From Streptomyces massasporeus (GTDB taxonomy: Bacteria; Actinomycetota; Actinomycetes; Streptomycetales; Streptomycetaceae), in the NCBI RefSeq assembly GCF_014648995.1, contig NZ_BMSE01000012.1:1-64000 (forward strand): 64,000 bases of DNA, read 5' to 3'. The translations under genes and the position numbers were made by a program. How positions within the stretch are numbered: position 1 is the stretch's first letter; the number at the start of each line of letters is the position of its first letter. Under the pieces are notes generated by a model that saw only the letters and a program-made list of their open reading frames with translations, was not told the origin of the DNA and searched no databases. Shown here piece after piece: positions 52,404 through 60,752 of the stretch.

Positions 52404-53398
52404 GTCAGCACCACCCGTCGGTCGGCCACCGCGTAGAGGACGTCCGCGACGGCGTTGGCGAGGACCACGAAGAATCCGATGACCAGGACCATGCCGACCA
52501 CGACCGGCAGGTCGACGACGTTGACGGCATGGACGAGTTCCTGTCCGATGCCGGGCAGGCCGAACAGGGTCTCGGTGAGTACCGCGCCGCCGATGGCCGA
52601 TCCGACGTTGTTGGCGTTCAGCGCGATGACCGGGGCGAACGCCCCGCGCAGTGCGTGCCGTCCGACGATCGACCGTTCGCCGACGCCGTAGGCGCGGAAC
52701 GTGCGGATGTGGTCCTCGGCCAGGGTCTCCAGCATCGAGGCCCGGGTCAGCCGGGCGAACGCGGCGGCCTCGATGAGGGCGAGCGACAGCCAGGGCAGCA
52801 GCAGGTTCCACGCCCATTGTTCCGGGTCGTCGCCGAGCGCCACGTACTGCGGGAAGGGCAGCAGTTGCAGTTCCCCGCAGACGACGATCATGAGGACCAG
52901 GCCGATGACGAAGACCGGGGTGGCCGTGCCGGCGAGGGTGATGCCGGTCAGCACCCGCTCGGAGAACCGGCCGCGCCGCCAGGCGGAGAGCACGCCGGTG
53001 CCGACGCCGAGGACCAGCCAGATGACCATCGCCCCGCCCACCAGGGACAGACTGACCGGGAGCTTGGCCAGGATCAGCTGCGTGACCTGCTGATCGCTCT
53101 GGTACGACATGCCGAGGCAGGGAGCGGTGCAGTGCTGCACGGACGTGCCGGTCGAGTAGTCCTGGCCGGCGACGAGGCCCTGGAGGAAGTGCCCGTAGCG
53201 CACGAACAGCGGGTCGTCCAGGTTCAGCTGCCGGGCCACCTGGTGCACCTGTTCCGGGGAGCAGCGCGGACCGCAGGTGATCTGGGCGACGTTGCCGGGG
53301 GTGGCGTAGAAGACGACGTAGACGATCACCGAGATGGCGAGCAGGGTGGCCACGGCGGCGACGGTGCGGCGCAGGACGAAGCCGGTGAACCCGTTCAT
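52400..53398 (-). CDS. peptide ABC transporter permease, DppB type
   Basis: A 332-residue inner-membrane permease with six helices. The first is close to the N-terminus (TVAAVATLLAISVIVYVVFY). A large extracellular loop of 60 residues contains three cysteines (ITCGPRC, QHCTAPC) that may form disulfides. The EAA loop for ATPase docking is around EDHIRTFRAYGVGERSIVGR. The ATG at 53396-53398 overlaps the stop of the DppC-type gene by ATGA. Partner of the adjoining permease. Confidence 0.92.
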   Translation of the reverse strand: MNGFTGFVLRRTVAAVATLLAISVIVYVVFYATPGNVAQITCGPRCSPEQVHQVARQLNLDDPLFVRYGHFLQGLVAGQDYSTGTSVQHCTAPCLGMSYQSDQQVTQLILAKLPVSLSLVGGAMVIWLVLGVGTGVLSAWRRGRFSERVLTGITLAGTATPVFVIGLVLMIVVCGELQLLPFPQYVALGDDPEQWAWNLLLPWLSLALIEAAAFARLTRASMLETLAEDHIRTFRAYGVGERSIVGRHALRGAFAPVIALNANNVGSAIGGAVLTETLFGLPGIGQELVHAVNVVDLPVVVGMVLVIGFFVVLANAVADVLYAVADRRVVLT

Positions 53399-54405
53399 GC
53401 CGTGCCTCCCTCGGCCGCCTTCGACTCCCGCCTGCGGCCCGTGCCGACGCGCAGCCGGGAGGCCGCGCGCGGGTCGAGGGCGGTGCGGACTCCGTCGCCG
53501 AGGACGGTGAGGGCGAGCACCGTGACGAACAGGGCGCCCGCGGGCAGCAGCAGGTACTGCGGGGCGGCCTGGTACCAGACGTCGGCGGCGGTGAGCATCT
53601 GTCCCCAGGAGGGCGTCGGCGGTTTCACGCCCACGCCGAGGAAGGACAGCGCGGCCTCGACGGTGATGTTCGTCGGGACGAGCAGCGCGGCGTACGTGAT
53701 GACGGGCGCGGCGAGCCCGGGCAGGAGTTCGCGGCGGGCGATGCTCCAGGTGCCCCAGCCGCTGAGCCGGGCCGCTGCGACGTGGTCGAGTTCCTTGAGG
53801 GTGAGCGTCTGCGCCCGCACGATCCGTGCGATGTTGCCCCAGCCGATCAGGCCGATGACGAGCGCGACGAGCACCGGCCGCGGGAAGCTCGACGGCACGA
53901 TCGCGAGCAGCGCCAGCGACATGATCATGAGCGGCATCGCGACGATGATGTCCGTGAACCGGCTCAACAGTTGATCAACCCATCGCTTCCCGAGTGCGGC
54001 CGCGATGCCCAGGGTGATCCCGAGTGCGACCTGCACGACCGTCGCGGCCAGGGCGACGCCCAGGGACACACGTGCGCCGTACACCAGCCGCGCGAACAGG
54101 TCGCGGCCGGTCTGCGGTTCGACGCCGAACCAGTGGTCGGCGCTCGCTCCGCCGAGGGATCCGATGGGCACACCGCCGCGCGCGGAGTCCACGAGGGAGG
54201 GGTGGTAGGTGGTCGGGTCCTGGCCCTCGACGGCGGTGAGCAGCGGCGCGGCGAGCGCGACCAGAACGAGCAGTGCGACGACTCCGGCCGCGACGAGGGC
54301 GGCGCGCTGCGTGCGCAGCCGCCGCCAGAACTGACGGGCCCCCGAGGCGGCCGGGACGGCAGGATCCGTCACGGCCGCCTCGGCGGCGAGAAGTGCCTCA
54401 CTCAC
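53395..54405 (-). CDS. peptide ABC transporter permease, DppC type
   Basis: A 336-residue permease. After a 25-residue Ala-rich cytoplasmic start come a first helix (AALVAAGVVALLVLVALAAP), an extracellular loop with WFGVEPQTGRDLFARLVYGA (the DppC/OppC GTDxxGRDxxSR-like motif), and five more helices. The EAA loop is LDHVAAARLSGWGTWSIARR. GTG start at 54403-54405. It is 4 bp after the binding-protein gene and coupled to DppB by ATGA, so the four genes form one operon. Confidence 0.92.
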   Translation of the reverse strand: MSEALLAAEAAVTDPAVPAASGARQFWRRLRTQRAALVAAGVVALLVLVALAAPLLTAVEGQDPTTYHPSLVDSARGGVPIGSLGGASADHWFGVEPQTGRDLFARLVYGARVSLGVALAATVVQVALGITLGIAAALGKRWVDQLLSRFTDIIVAMPLMIMSLALLAIVPSSFPRPVLVALVIGLIGWGNIARIVRAQTLTLKELDHVAAARLSGWGTWSIARRELLPGLAAPVITYAALLVPTNITVEAALSFLGVGVKPPTPSWGQMLTAADVWYQAAPQYLLLPAGALFVTVLALTVLGDGVRTALDPRAASRLRVGTGRRRESKAAEGGTA

Positions 54406-54409
54406 GGTG

Positions 54410-56128
54410 TCACTTCACCGCGACCTGGGAGATGTCCAGCACGCCGGTCCAGTCGCTGATCACGACGTTCTTGACGTCCTTGCCGACCAGTCGCTTGTAG
54501 ACGGGGTGGAACAGCGGCACGGTCAGGGCCTGCTCGCCGATCTTCTTGTCCAGTGCGCCCCACCTCTGGGCGGCCTGGTCGAGATCGGTCAACTTGTTGA
54601 TCGCGTCGATCTCGGTGTTGACCGACTTGTCGTTCAGCAGGCCCGTGTTGAAGTTCGCACCGTCCTTGACGATCTGCCGGCCGTCGAAGATCGGGGCGAG
54701 GAACGGACCGCCGGAGGGCCAGTCGGCACCCCAGTGGGCGAGGAAGAAGCCGGGCTCGGTCTTCACGTTGTGGATCTTGTCGGAGTAGTCGTTCTCCTCC
54801 AGGCCCTGGAGCTTGACCGTGATGCCGGCTTTCTTGAGGGCGTCCTGGATGGCGGTCGCGATCTCGGGGCTGGTCTCGAAGTCCTTGGCGTTGGAGTGCG
54901 TCAGCGTGACGGTGAGGCCCTTGGCGTACCCGGCCTCCTTCAGCAGCGCCTTGGCCTTGGCCGGGTCGCCGGCCTTGCCCGCCGGGAAGAGGTCGTACGG
55001 CGTGTAGCCGAAGGACTTCTGGTCGGGCAGGAAGGTGGTGGCGGGCTCGGCCAGGGCGGAACCGCCCGCGGCGTTCACCACGGACGACCGGTCGATGGCG
55101 TACGAGATCGCCTGCCGCACCTTGGGGTCGTCGAACGGCTTGGTCTTCGGGTTGAACGCGATGTAGTTGGTGTAGCCGAAGTGCCCGGTGCCGACGCGTG
55201 AGGCGAGGTCCTTGTCACCGGTGACCTTGGCCAGTTCGGCCGGGCCGAGGTTGGTGTCCGTGGTGACGGCGGCGGCGTCCGCTCCCTGGGACGCGGACAG
55301 GCGCTGGTTGATCACGGACGAGTCGAGCCCGGACCGTACGTCGATCGTGTCCGGGTACGCCTTGCGCTCGGCGTCGGTCGCGGCGGACCAGTGCGGGTTG
55401 CGCTCCAGAACCAGCCGCTCACCGTCGTTCTCGTTCCGCACGACCTTGTACGGCCCGGAGGAGACCGGGTGCTCCTCGTACTTCGTGCCGGTGTCCTTGC
55501 TCTTCGGCACGGGGGTGAACTGCGTCTGCGTGGCGAGGTAGGGGAACTCGCCCTCGGGCTTGTTCAGATGGAAGACGATGGTCCGCTCGTCCGGCGTCTC
55601 GATCGCGTCGAGGCCCTTCTTGTCCTTGTACGGGCCCTGGTAGTCGGCCGCCCCGGTCAGCCAGTCCCGCAGGTAGGGGGCGCCGCCCGACAGCTCGGGG
55701 GCGAAGGAGCGCTCGATGCCGTACTTGATGTCGGCCGAGGTGATCGGGGTGCCGTCCTCGTACTTCAGGCCCTTCTTCAGGGTGTAGGTCCACTCGGTCG
55801 CGTCCTTGTTGGGGCGCCCGGTGTCGGTGGCGAGGTCGGGGACGACCTCGGCGCCGGCGGCGCCGTTCTCGCGGTTGCGGGTGGTGAGCGTACGGAAGAC
55901 CAGGGACGGCACGTTGCCGCCGCCGGAGGTGTAGAGGCGAGCCGGGTCGAAGTCCTGCTGAGGGTTGGCATTCAGCACGGAGAGGGTGCCGCCCTTGTGG
56001 GGCGTGGAGTCGCCGCCGGCGCCCTTGGCATCGTTGTCCTTCGGCCCGCAGGCGGCGGCACCCGCTGCCAGGACCAGGCTGACGGATGCCGCGGCCACGC
56101 GGCGCGCTCTGACGGACGGTTGGCGCAT
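54410..56128 (-). CDS. peptide ABC transporter substrate-binding lipoprotein (SBP family 5)
   Basis: A 572-residue extracellular binding protein of the DppA/OppA family. The signal peptide ends at LVLAAGAAACGPKDND, a probable lipoprotein Cys. SBP_bac_5 hallmarks follow: NPQQDFDPARLYTSGG, a W-containing TEWTYTLKKGLKYEDG and the lysine-rich AKALLKEAGYAKG. The start ATG is at 56126-56128, with GAGAGG upstream. The preceding 191-nt leader contains a Cys-Cys-ending leader peptide, suggesting the transporter is controlled by cysteine supply and may import sulfur-containing peptides or glutathione-like compounds. That substrate is inference only. Confidence 0.9.
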   Translation of the reverse strand: MRQPSVRARRVAAASVSLVLAAGAAACGPKDNDAKGAGGDSTPHKGGTLSVLNANPQQDFDPARLYTSGGGNVPSLVFRTLTTRNRENGAAGAEVVPDLATDTGRPNKDATEWTYTLKKGLKYEDGTPITSADIKYGIERSFAPELSGGAPYLRDWLTGAADYQGPYKDKKGLDAIETPDERTIVFHLNKPEGEFPYLATQTQFTPVPKSKDTGTKYEEHPVSSGPYKVVRNENDGERLVLERNPHWSAATDAERKAYPDTIDVRSGLDSSVINQRLSASQGADAAAVTTDTNLGPAELAKVTGDKDLASRVGTGHFGYTNYIAFNPKTKPFDDPKVRQAISYAIDRSSVVNAAGGSALAEPATTFLPDQKSFGYTPYDLFPAGKAGDPAKAKALLKEAGYAKGLTVTLTHSNAKDFETSPEIATAIQDALKKAGITVKLQGLEENDYSDKIHNVKTEPGFFLAHWGADWPSGGPFLAPIFDGRQIVKDGANFNTGLLNDKSVNTEIDAINKLTDLDQAAQRWGALDKKIGEQALTVPLFHPVYKRLVGKDVKNVVISDWTGVLDISQVAVK

Positions 56129-56318
56129 CGGAATGACGACCTCTCGGAAGGGCGCCTCGGAATCACGGATCATGGACTACGGATCACGGATCTCGGATCG
56201 CGAGACGAAATGACGAAGGGTGAGACGAAAGAAGACAGACGTCTGCCCGGCGCCGGTCGTCGAAAGAGCCGCGACAGAGTCACGGGGAAGAGTCAGCGAC
56301 GCGCGCCGGGGGCGGGCG
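56129..56318 (-). promoter_or_regulatory. attenuator region between the Cys leader peptide and the ABC transporter
   Basis: The 190-nt leader holds two exact palindromes, CCGGCGCCGG (56247-56256) and CAGACGTCTG (56236-56245). On the minus strand they are followed by TCTTCTTTCGTCTC, a pyrimidine-rich tract. GGATCACGGATC-like words repeat nearer the gene. A transcription attenuator is plausible, but I cannot fold it reliably. Confidence 0.4.
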
Positions 56319-56411
56319 TCAGCAACAGTGAATGTCGGCCACGCAGAGCGGGGTCACGCCGATGAGCGCCAGCTCGATGGCGGCGCGAACGGAGACATGA
56401 CGGGGCGACAT
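56319..56411 (-). CDS. Cys-rich leader peptide (Ms4533A-like) upstream of the ABC transporter
   Basis: A 30-residue peptide beginning MSPRHVSVRAAIELALIGVT and ending PLCVADIHCC, with its last two codons both Cys before TGA. It resembles the Ms4533A family of actinobacterial leader peptides, whose terminal Cys codons act as cysteine-responsive attenuators. The ATG lies exactly 7 nt after a good -10 (CATATT, 56419-56424), with TTGACA 17 nt further up. The transcript should therefore begin at or next to the A of ATG, making it leaderless. The position, 190 nt before the binding-protein gene on the same strand, fits attenuation. Confidence 0.8.
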   Translation of the reverse strand: MSPRHVSVRAAIELALIGVTPLCVADIHCC

Positions 56412-56418
56412 GCCCAGA

Positions 56419-56447
56419 AATATGAACGAACTTTCCGAGCATGTCAA
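56419..56447 (-). promoter_or_regulatory. promoter of the ABC-transporter leader
   Basis: On the minus strand, TTGACA (56442-56447), a 17-nt spacer, and CATATT (56419-56424). The -35 is a perfect consensus hexamer, rare in this GC-rich background. The predicted start is at 56411-56412, the first base of the leader ATG or its neighbour. Confidence 0.8.
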
Positions 56448-56479
56448 CGCGAGCCGCGCCACACCGGCTGTGACGCCTG

Positions 56480-58228
56480 TCAACTCCCGGGATAGGCCCA
56501 GGCGTTGGCGCGGCAGTGGATGCCGTCGTGATCGAGGAACTTGGTCTGCTGCTGCATGACCGGCGCGAGGTCGCCGTCCTTGTCGCAGGTGACGTGGCCG
56601 TAGCCGAGACGGTGGCCGACCTCGTGGTTGATCAGCATCTGCCGGTAGGCGTGGATCTTGGCGTCTCCGTAGGTCTCCGAGCCCTGCGCCCACCGGTAGG
56701 CGTTGATCATCACGCGCTCGGTCGCGGCCGAGTCGCAGGAGACGTTGTCCTCGGTGGTGTCCAGACCCGACTTGGCGCACCAGTCGGCGGTCGTGCCGGG
56801 GCTGGCGAGCGTGATCACGAAGTCGGGCTTGCCGGAGTAGATGCGCTCGAAGGTCCGCGCTCCGTTGTGGGCCCAGCTGCGCTGGTCGTTGAGCGTCTTC
56901 TGCACGGCCTCGGCGAACAGCGCGCCGTCCAGCCCGAGCCCCTGTTCCACGTCCACGCGGTAGGTGAACTTCTGCCCGGTCCCCGGCGCCTCGGCGATGC
57001 CGGGGACGGCGTCGAACTTCCCGGAGCCCTTGAGCTCGGCGCCGAGCGGATAGATCCGGCCCATCTTCTCGTCGTACGTCAGCGGGGTGACCTCGGGGGC
57101 GGGTGCCCGGCCGTCCGCGCGGGACGCACCGTCCCGGACGTCACGGGCCCGGTCGGGGGCGGACTGCGACTGCACGCCGGCGCCGCCGGGGTCGTCGGCG
57201 ACCTGCCCGGCGACGATGACGGCCAGCACCGTGGTGACGGCAGCGGCCGCGATGCCGGTGAAGGCGCGACCCTTGCCGCCCCTGCCCTCAACGGGCGTGC
57301 CGGTGGGCCCCGCGTCGTCGTGACCACCGGACCCGGAGTCGGCCGGGGTGCCGACGGTCCAGTCCGTGACGGAGGCGTAGGCGTCCGCGGCGTGCGCGGA
57401 GGCGGGCGTACGGGGCGCGAAGACGTCGTCCTCCTCGTGGAAGGCGTCGAGGTAGTCCTGCCGCGGCCCGGGCACGGAGGCCCGGCGCTGCCGCGGTATG
57501 GGAACACCGACACCGGCGGGCCCCCCGCCATTCCCCCTCAACTCGCCCCAGCCGCCCCCGGCTTCACGCTGCTCGGGATGCCCGCCACGCGCTTGCGGAA
57601 CGCCGTGGGCGGGAGTCCCGTCGGGCAGCCTCGGCACACCACGCGGCGGCGTGCCCCCGGCGACCCGGGGCGTCCCGTGCGCGGGCGTCCCGTCCGGCAG
57701 CCGGGGAACGCCCTGCGCGGGAGTCCCGTCCGGGAACCGCGAAACGCCGCGCGCCGGAGTCCCGTCGGCCATCCGGGGAACGCCCTGCGCCGGAGTTCCG
57801 TCAGGCAGCCTCGGCACACCGCGGGCCGGAGTCCCGTCCGGCATGCGCGGAACACCCCGTGCCGACGTGCCGTCGGCAAGGCGGGGCACCCCCCGCACGG
57901 GCGTGCCGTCGGGCAGGCGCGGGAGGCCCTGGGCCGGTGTGCCGTCCGGGTGCCAGCCGTCGGGCAGACGCGGCATGCCGGGCGGCGGCGTGCCCGGGGG
58001 CCGCGTGCCGTCCGTCGGTGCGGGCCGCGGCCCCGGCATCCGGCGCTGGCCCGGCTGCGGCCAGCCGCCCTGCGGTACGCCGGGCGGTGCGGTCCGGGCT
58101 CCCCGGCCGGCGTCCGGCGCCTGGCCCGGCCTCGGCCCCTGCGCGGACCCGGCCCGGCCGTCCCGTACTTCTGTTGTGTCCGCGCTGTCGCCCTTGGCGA
58201 CCGGCCCGCGGCGGCTGTGGCGTCCCAC
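56480..58228 (-). CDS. DUF3152 protein: membrane-anchored, metzincin-like domain
   Basis: A 582-residue protein. Residues 1-300 are cytoplasmic and Pro/Gly/Arg-rich, including nine contiguous 12-residue repeats (101-208). A single membrane helix (GIAAAAVTTVLAVIVAGQVA) lies near 355. The extracellular DUF3152 domain fills the rest. It contains INHEVGHRLGYGHVTC at about 533, an exact HExxHxxGxxH metzincin zinc signature at 535-545, and several cysteines for disulfides. A secreted or wall-facing metalloprotease is likely but unproven. The mycobacterial equivalent (Rv3207c) has the same domain. GTG start at 58226-58228. Co-transcribed with the alpha/beta hydrolase, 8 bp upstream. Confidence 0.88.
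   Translation of the reverse strand: MGRHSRRGPVAKGDSADTTEVRDGRAGSAQGPRPGQAPDAGRGARTAPPGVPQGGWPQPGQRRMPGPRPAPTDGTRPPGTPPPGMPRLPDGWHPDGTPAQGLPRLPDGTPVRGVPRLADGTSARGVPRMPDGTPARGVPRLPDGTPAQGVPRMADGTPARGVSRFPDGTPAQGVPRLPDGTPAHGTPRVAGGTPPRGVPRLPDGTPAHGVPQARGGHPEQREAGGGWGELRGNGGGPAGVGVPIPRQRRASVPGPRQDYLDAFHEEDDVFAPRTPASAHAADAYASVTDWTVGTPADSGSGGHDDAGPTGTPVEGRGGKGRAFTGIAAAAVTTVLAVIVAGQVADDPGGAGVQSQSAPDRARDVRDGASRADGRAPAPEVTPLTYDEKMGRIYPLGAELKGSGKFDAVPGIAEAPGTGQKFTYRVDVEQGLGLDGALFAEAVQKTLNDQRSWAHNGARTFERIYSGKPDFVITLASPGTTADWCAKSGLDTTEDNVSCDSAATERVMINAYRWAQGSETYGDAKIHAYRQMLINHEVGHRLGYGHVTCDKDGDLAPVMQQQTKFLDHDGIHCRANAWAYPGS
57605..57979. repeat. 36-bp tandem repeats in the DUF3152 gene
   Basis: Nine in-register 36-bp units (57605-57928) plus an irregular first unit encode GVPRLPDGTPAR-type dodecapeptides (residues 84-208). 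The copies vary mainly at third positions and at the last residue (R, Q or H). Confidence 0.92.
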
Positions 58229-58236
58229 GTCGCGCC

Positions 58237-59283
58237 TCAGCCCCCCATGCTCTCGTCGGTGCCTTCTCTGTCGACGGCGTCGCCCCCGGCTCCCGCCCGG
58301 TCGGCCCATCTCGCGCGCTGCGCGCCCAACTCTCCCGCATCTTGCAGGAGTTCACGAAACGCCATGGCCACGGTCTCGGGATACTCCATCATCGCCACAT
58401 GACCCGCATCGGGCAACGTCACCAGCCGGGAGTCACGGAAGGCACGGGCCGCCTTCTGGGCCATGCGGAAGCCGACGAGCTGGTCACGGCCGCCGTAGAC
58501 GAGGAGGGTCGGCGCGAGAACGCGTTCGGCCTGGCGCCACAGCCCCTGCTGGCCGCCGAGCGTGTAGGCGTTGACGATCCCGCGCGCGGAGCGCGCCATC
58601 GCGTCCCAGAAGTACGGCAGCCGCAGCCGCCGCTCCATCTCCTGCACGGCGTTGCGGAATCCTTCCGGCGTCACCCTCCCGGGATCCCCGTAACACAGCG
58701 CCATCACGCCGCGGACCCGCTGCTCCGCCGTCCACTCCCGGGTGAGCCGCGTGAAGAGCAGGGCGACACCCGGCACCGCCAGCAGCCCCGTGGGCACGGC
58801 GGCGCGCTGCACTCGGATTTCCGGCAGAGCGGGCGACACAAGCGTGAGCGTACGGACCAGATCGGGCCGAACCGCGGCGACACGGGTGGTGACGGCGCCG
58901 CCGAGCGAGTTCCCGAACAGGTGCACGGGGCCGCGGCCGGAGGCGTCGAGGTAACGGATGACCGCGCGCGCGTGTCCCGTGACGGAGTAGTTGCCGTCGT
59001 CCGGTGGCGGGGAGTCGCCGAATCCGGGCAGGTCGAGGGCCTCGCCGTCGACGTCGCCGTCCAGCAGCGCCATCAGCGCCGACCAGTTCTGCGAGGAACC
59101 GCCCAGCCCGTGCACGAACAGTGCGGCCGGCAGATCCTCACGCGCGGGTGGCCTCGACCGGACCGTCAGGGTGACCCCGGGCAGCTCGACCGACCGCAGG
59201 CGCTCGCCCTCCGCGACCCGGACGGTCCCCACCTTCGGCAGCACATTGGCGGGCGGCACGAACGGCAGCTCGGTCGAAGACAT
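58237..59283 (-). CDS. alpha/beta-fold hydrolase
   Basis: A 348-residue cytoplasmic alpha/beta hydrolase. ALFVHGLGGSSQNWSALMAL is the oxyanion-hole HGxGG segment near residue 55. The nucleophile Ser is in HLFGNSLGGAVTTRV (GxSxG), the acid in LVYGGRDQLVGF, and the His in LPDAGHVAMMEYPE. A charged C-terminal tail of 25 residues follows the fold. No membrane signal. It is the first gene of a two-gene unit with the DUF3152 protein. The substrate is unknown; mycobacteria have a related lipase-like gene in the equivalent block. Confidence 0.87.
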   Translation of the reverse strand: MSSTELPFVPPANVLPKVGTVRVAEGERLRSVELPGVTLTVRSRPPAREDLPAALFVHGLGGSSQNWSALMALLDGDVDGEALDLPGFGDSPPPDDGNYSVTGHARAVIRYLDASGRGPVHLFGNSLGGAVTTRVAAVRPDLVRTLTLVSPALPEIRVQRAAVPTGLLAVPGVALLFTRLTREWTAEQRVRGVMALCYGDPGRVTPEGFRNAVQEMERRLRLPYFWDAMARSARGIVNAYTLGGQQGLWRQAERVLAPTLLVYGGRDQLVGFRMAQKAARAFRDSRLVTLPDAGHVAMMEYPETVAMAFRELLQDAGELGAQRARWADRAGAGGDAVDREGTDESMGG

Positions 59284-59538
59284 GCGGCAATGTTACGAGA
59301 CGATCACGCAGTGACTCATGTGTTCGCCTGTGTTCGCCGTCACAGGAATCGGCCAGTTGAGGTGCCGGAAAGGGAGGCACCCGGGCGCGCATGGGTAGCA
59401 GTCAACGGGATGAGCACTGCGTCACGTCCCGGACGCGGATCGCATAGCGTCCGGATCGGGTGTCTCCTAGGCTCGTAGGGAGGGCACCCGCGTGTGGCCC
59501 CTGCATTCCCAGGGACGTTCGTAGGAAGGGAGCCCAGC

Positions 59539-59763
59539 ATGGCCGTAGACCCCACCGACCCGGAGACGTTCGAGGCCGAGGACGCGCCCGAGGCGCAGGA
59601 GTTCGACGTCGAGGCCCCCGAGGTCGACGCGGCCGAGCAGCAGGCGGATCTCGCGCCGGATCGCGACGACCCGCTGACCGGCGTCGACCCGGACCGCGCC
59701 AACGAGGCCGATCTGGTGGAGCAGGCCCGGATCGTCTCGCTCGACGAGGACGACTACCGGTGA
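59539..59763 (+). CDS. small acidic protein, conserved in Streptomyces
   Basis: A 74-residue, very acidic protein (about a third Asp or Glu) with no predicted fold beyond a short helix near the end (LVEQARIVSLDEDDYR). AAGGGAG (59526-59532) precedes the ATG at 59539. It has no membrane helix and no cysteine. The C-terminal EQARIVSLDEDDYR is the most distinctive part and reminiscent of short conserved tails in actinobacterial proteins. The function is unknown. It lies between the divergent hydrolase and the TetR gene. Confidence 0.75.
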   Translation: MAVDPTDPETFEAEDAPEAQEFDVEAPEVDAAEQQADLAPDRDDPLTGVDPDRANEADLVEQARIVSLDEDDYR

Positions 59764-59843
59764 GGTTCGCCGCCGACGGGCGACGAACAGCTCCATCGAA
59801 CGGGAAAGGGGCAGCATTTTGCCCGCTCTGACCCTGTTTGAAA

Positions 59844-59920
59844 CTTTCGCAACCGCTTTCGTAACCGTCCGGTCCGTGAAATTCTGCGGTCTCACCGCGC
59901 GCACCACGGTTACCGAAAAG
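59844..59920. promoter_or_regulatory. tandem 12-mers upstream of the TetR gene
   Basis: CTTTCGCAACCG (59844-59855) and CTTTCGTAACCG (59856-59867) are adjacent. A degenerate inverted copy, CGGTTACCGAAAAG, lies at 59907-59920, next to a -10-like TACGAT. Candidate binding sites for the TetR regulator just downstream. Confidence 0.4.
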
Positions 59921-59970
59921 TACGATGTCGACGCGGCCAGATCCGCACATGGACGAACATGGGAGGCGGC

Positions 59971-60618
59971 GTGACAGCCATCGAGCAGACAGAGGCGGTT
60001 CGCCCGCGGGGCACTCGCCTGCCGCGCCGTGCCCGACGCAACCAGCTCCTGGGCGCCGCCCAGGAGGTGTTCGTGGCCCAGGGCTACCACGCGGCCGCGA
60101 TGGACGACATCGCGGAGCGCGCGGGCGTCAGCAAGCCGGTGCTCTACCAGCACTTCCCGGGCAAGCTCGACCTCTATCTCGCGCTGCTGGACCAGCACTG
60201 CGAGTCGCTCATCCAGTCCGTACGGAACGCGCTCGCGTCGACGACCGACAACAAGCAGCGCGTCCGGGCGACGATGGACGCCTACTTCGCCTACGTCGAG
60301 GACGACGGCGGCGCGTTCCGCCTGGTCTTCGAGTCGGACCTGACCAACGAGCCCGCCGTGCGCGAGCGCGTCGACAAGGTCACGAACGAGTGCGCGGAGG
60401 CGATCTGCGACGTCATCGCCGAGGACACCGGCCTGTCGCGCGCGGAGTCGATGCTGCTCGCCTCGGGCATGGGCGGCCTCGCCCAGGTGGTGGCGCGTTC
60501 CTGGCTGCACAGCGACCGCAGCGTGCCCCGCGACCAGGCTGTGCAGCTGCTCACCTCGCTGGCGTGGCGCGGCATCGCGGGCTTCCCGCTGCACGGCATG
60601 GACCAGCCGCAGCACTGA
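59971..60618 (+). CDS. TetR-family transcriptional regulator
   Basis: A 215-residue TetR repressor. The N-terminal HTH is MDDIAERAGVSKPVLYQHFP near residue 45-65, followed by a helical ligand-binding domain (AFRLVFESDLTNEPAVRERV). The start is the GTG at 59971, with GGGAGG at 59961-59966. A tandem and inverted repeat lies 50-130 bp upstream. The next gene (DUF3107) is on the same strand; in mycobacteria the pair is Rv3208/Rv3208A. The inducer is unknown. Confidence 0.9.
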   Translation: MTAIEQTEAVRPRGTRLPRRARRNQLLGAAQEVFVAQGYHAAAMDDIAERAGVSKPVLYQHFPGKLDLYLALLDQHCESLIQSVRNALASTTDNKQRVRATMDAYFAYVEDDGGAFRLVFESDLTNEPAVRERVDKVTNECAEAICDVIAEDTGLSRAESMLLASGMGGLAQVVARSWLHSDRSVPRDQAVQLLTSLAWRGIAGFPLHGMDQPQH

Positions 60619-60752
60619 CGGCACTTTGTTCCCGCCCGATGTTCGCTCGTGGCGTTCTCGGGCGGAGCATGTACGTCCCCTCACCGGGCTAATGTGTGCT
60701 GCGTACGGCGCGGAAGGTCGCGCACATCACTGACCGTCGGAGGGACATAGCC

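Noticed and set aside
57605..57979. CRISPR array
   Set aside because: The repeats are contiguous 36-bp coding units without spacers and translate to a regular dodecapeptide. No cas genes are present.
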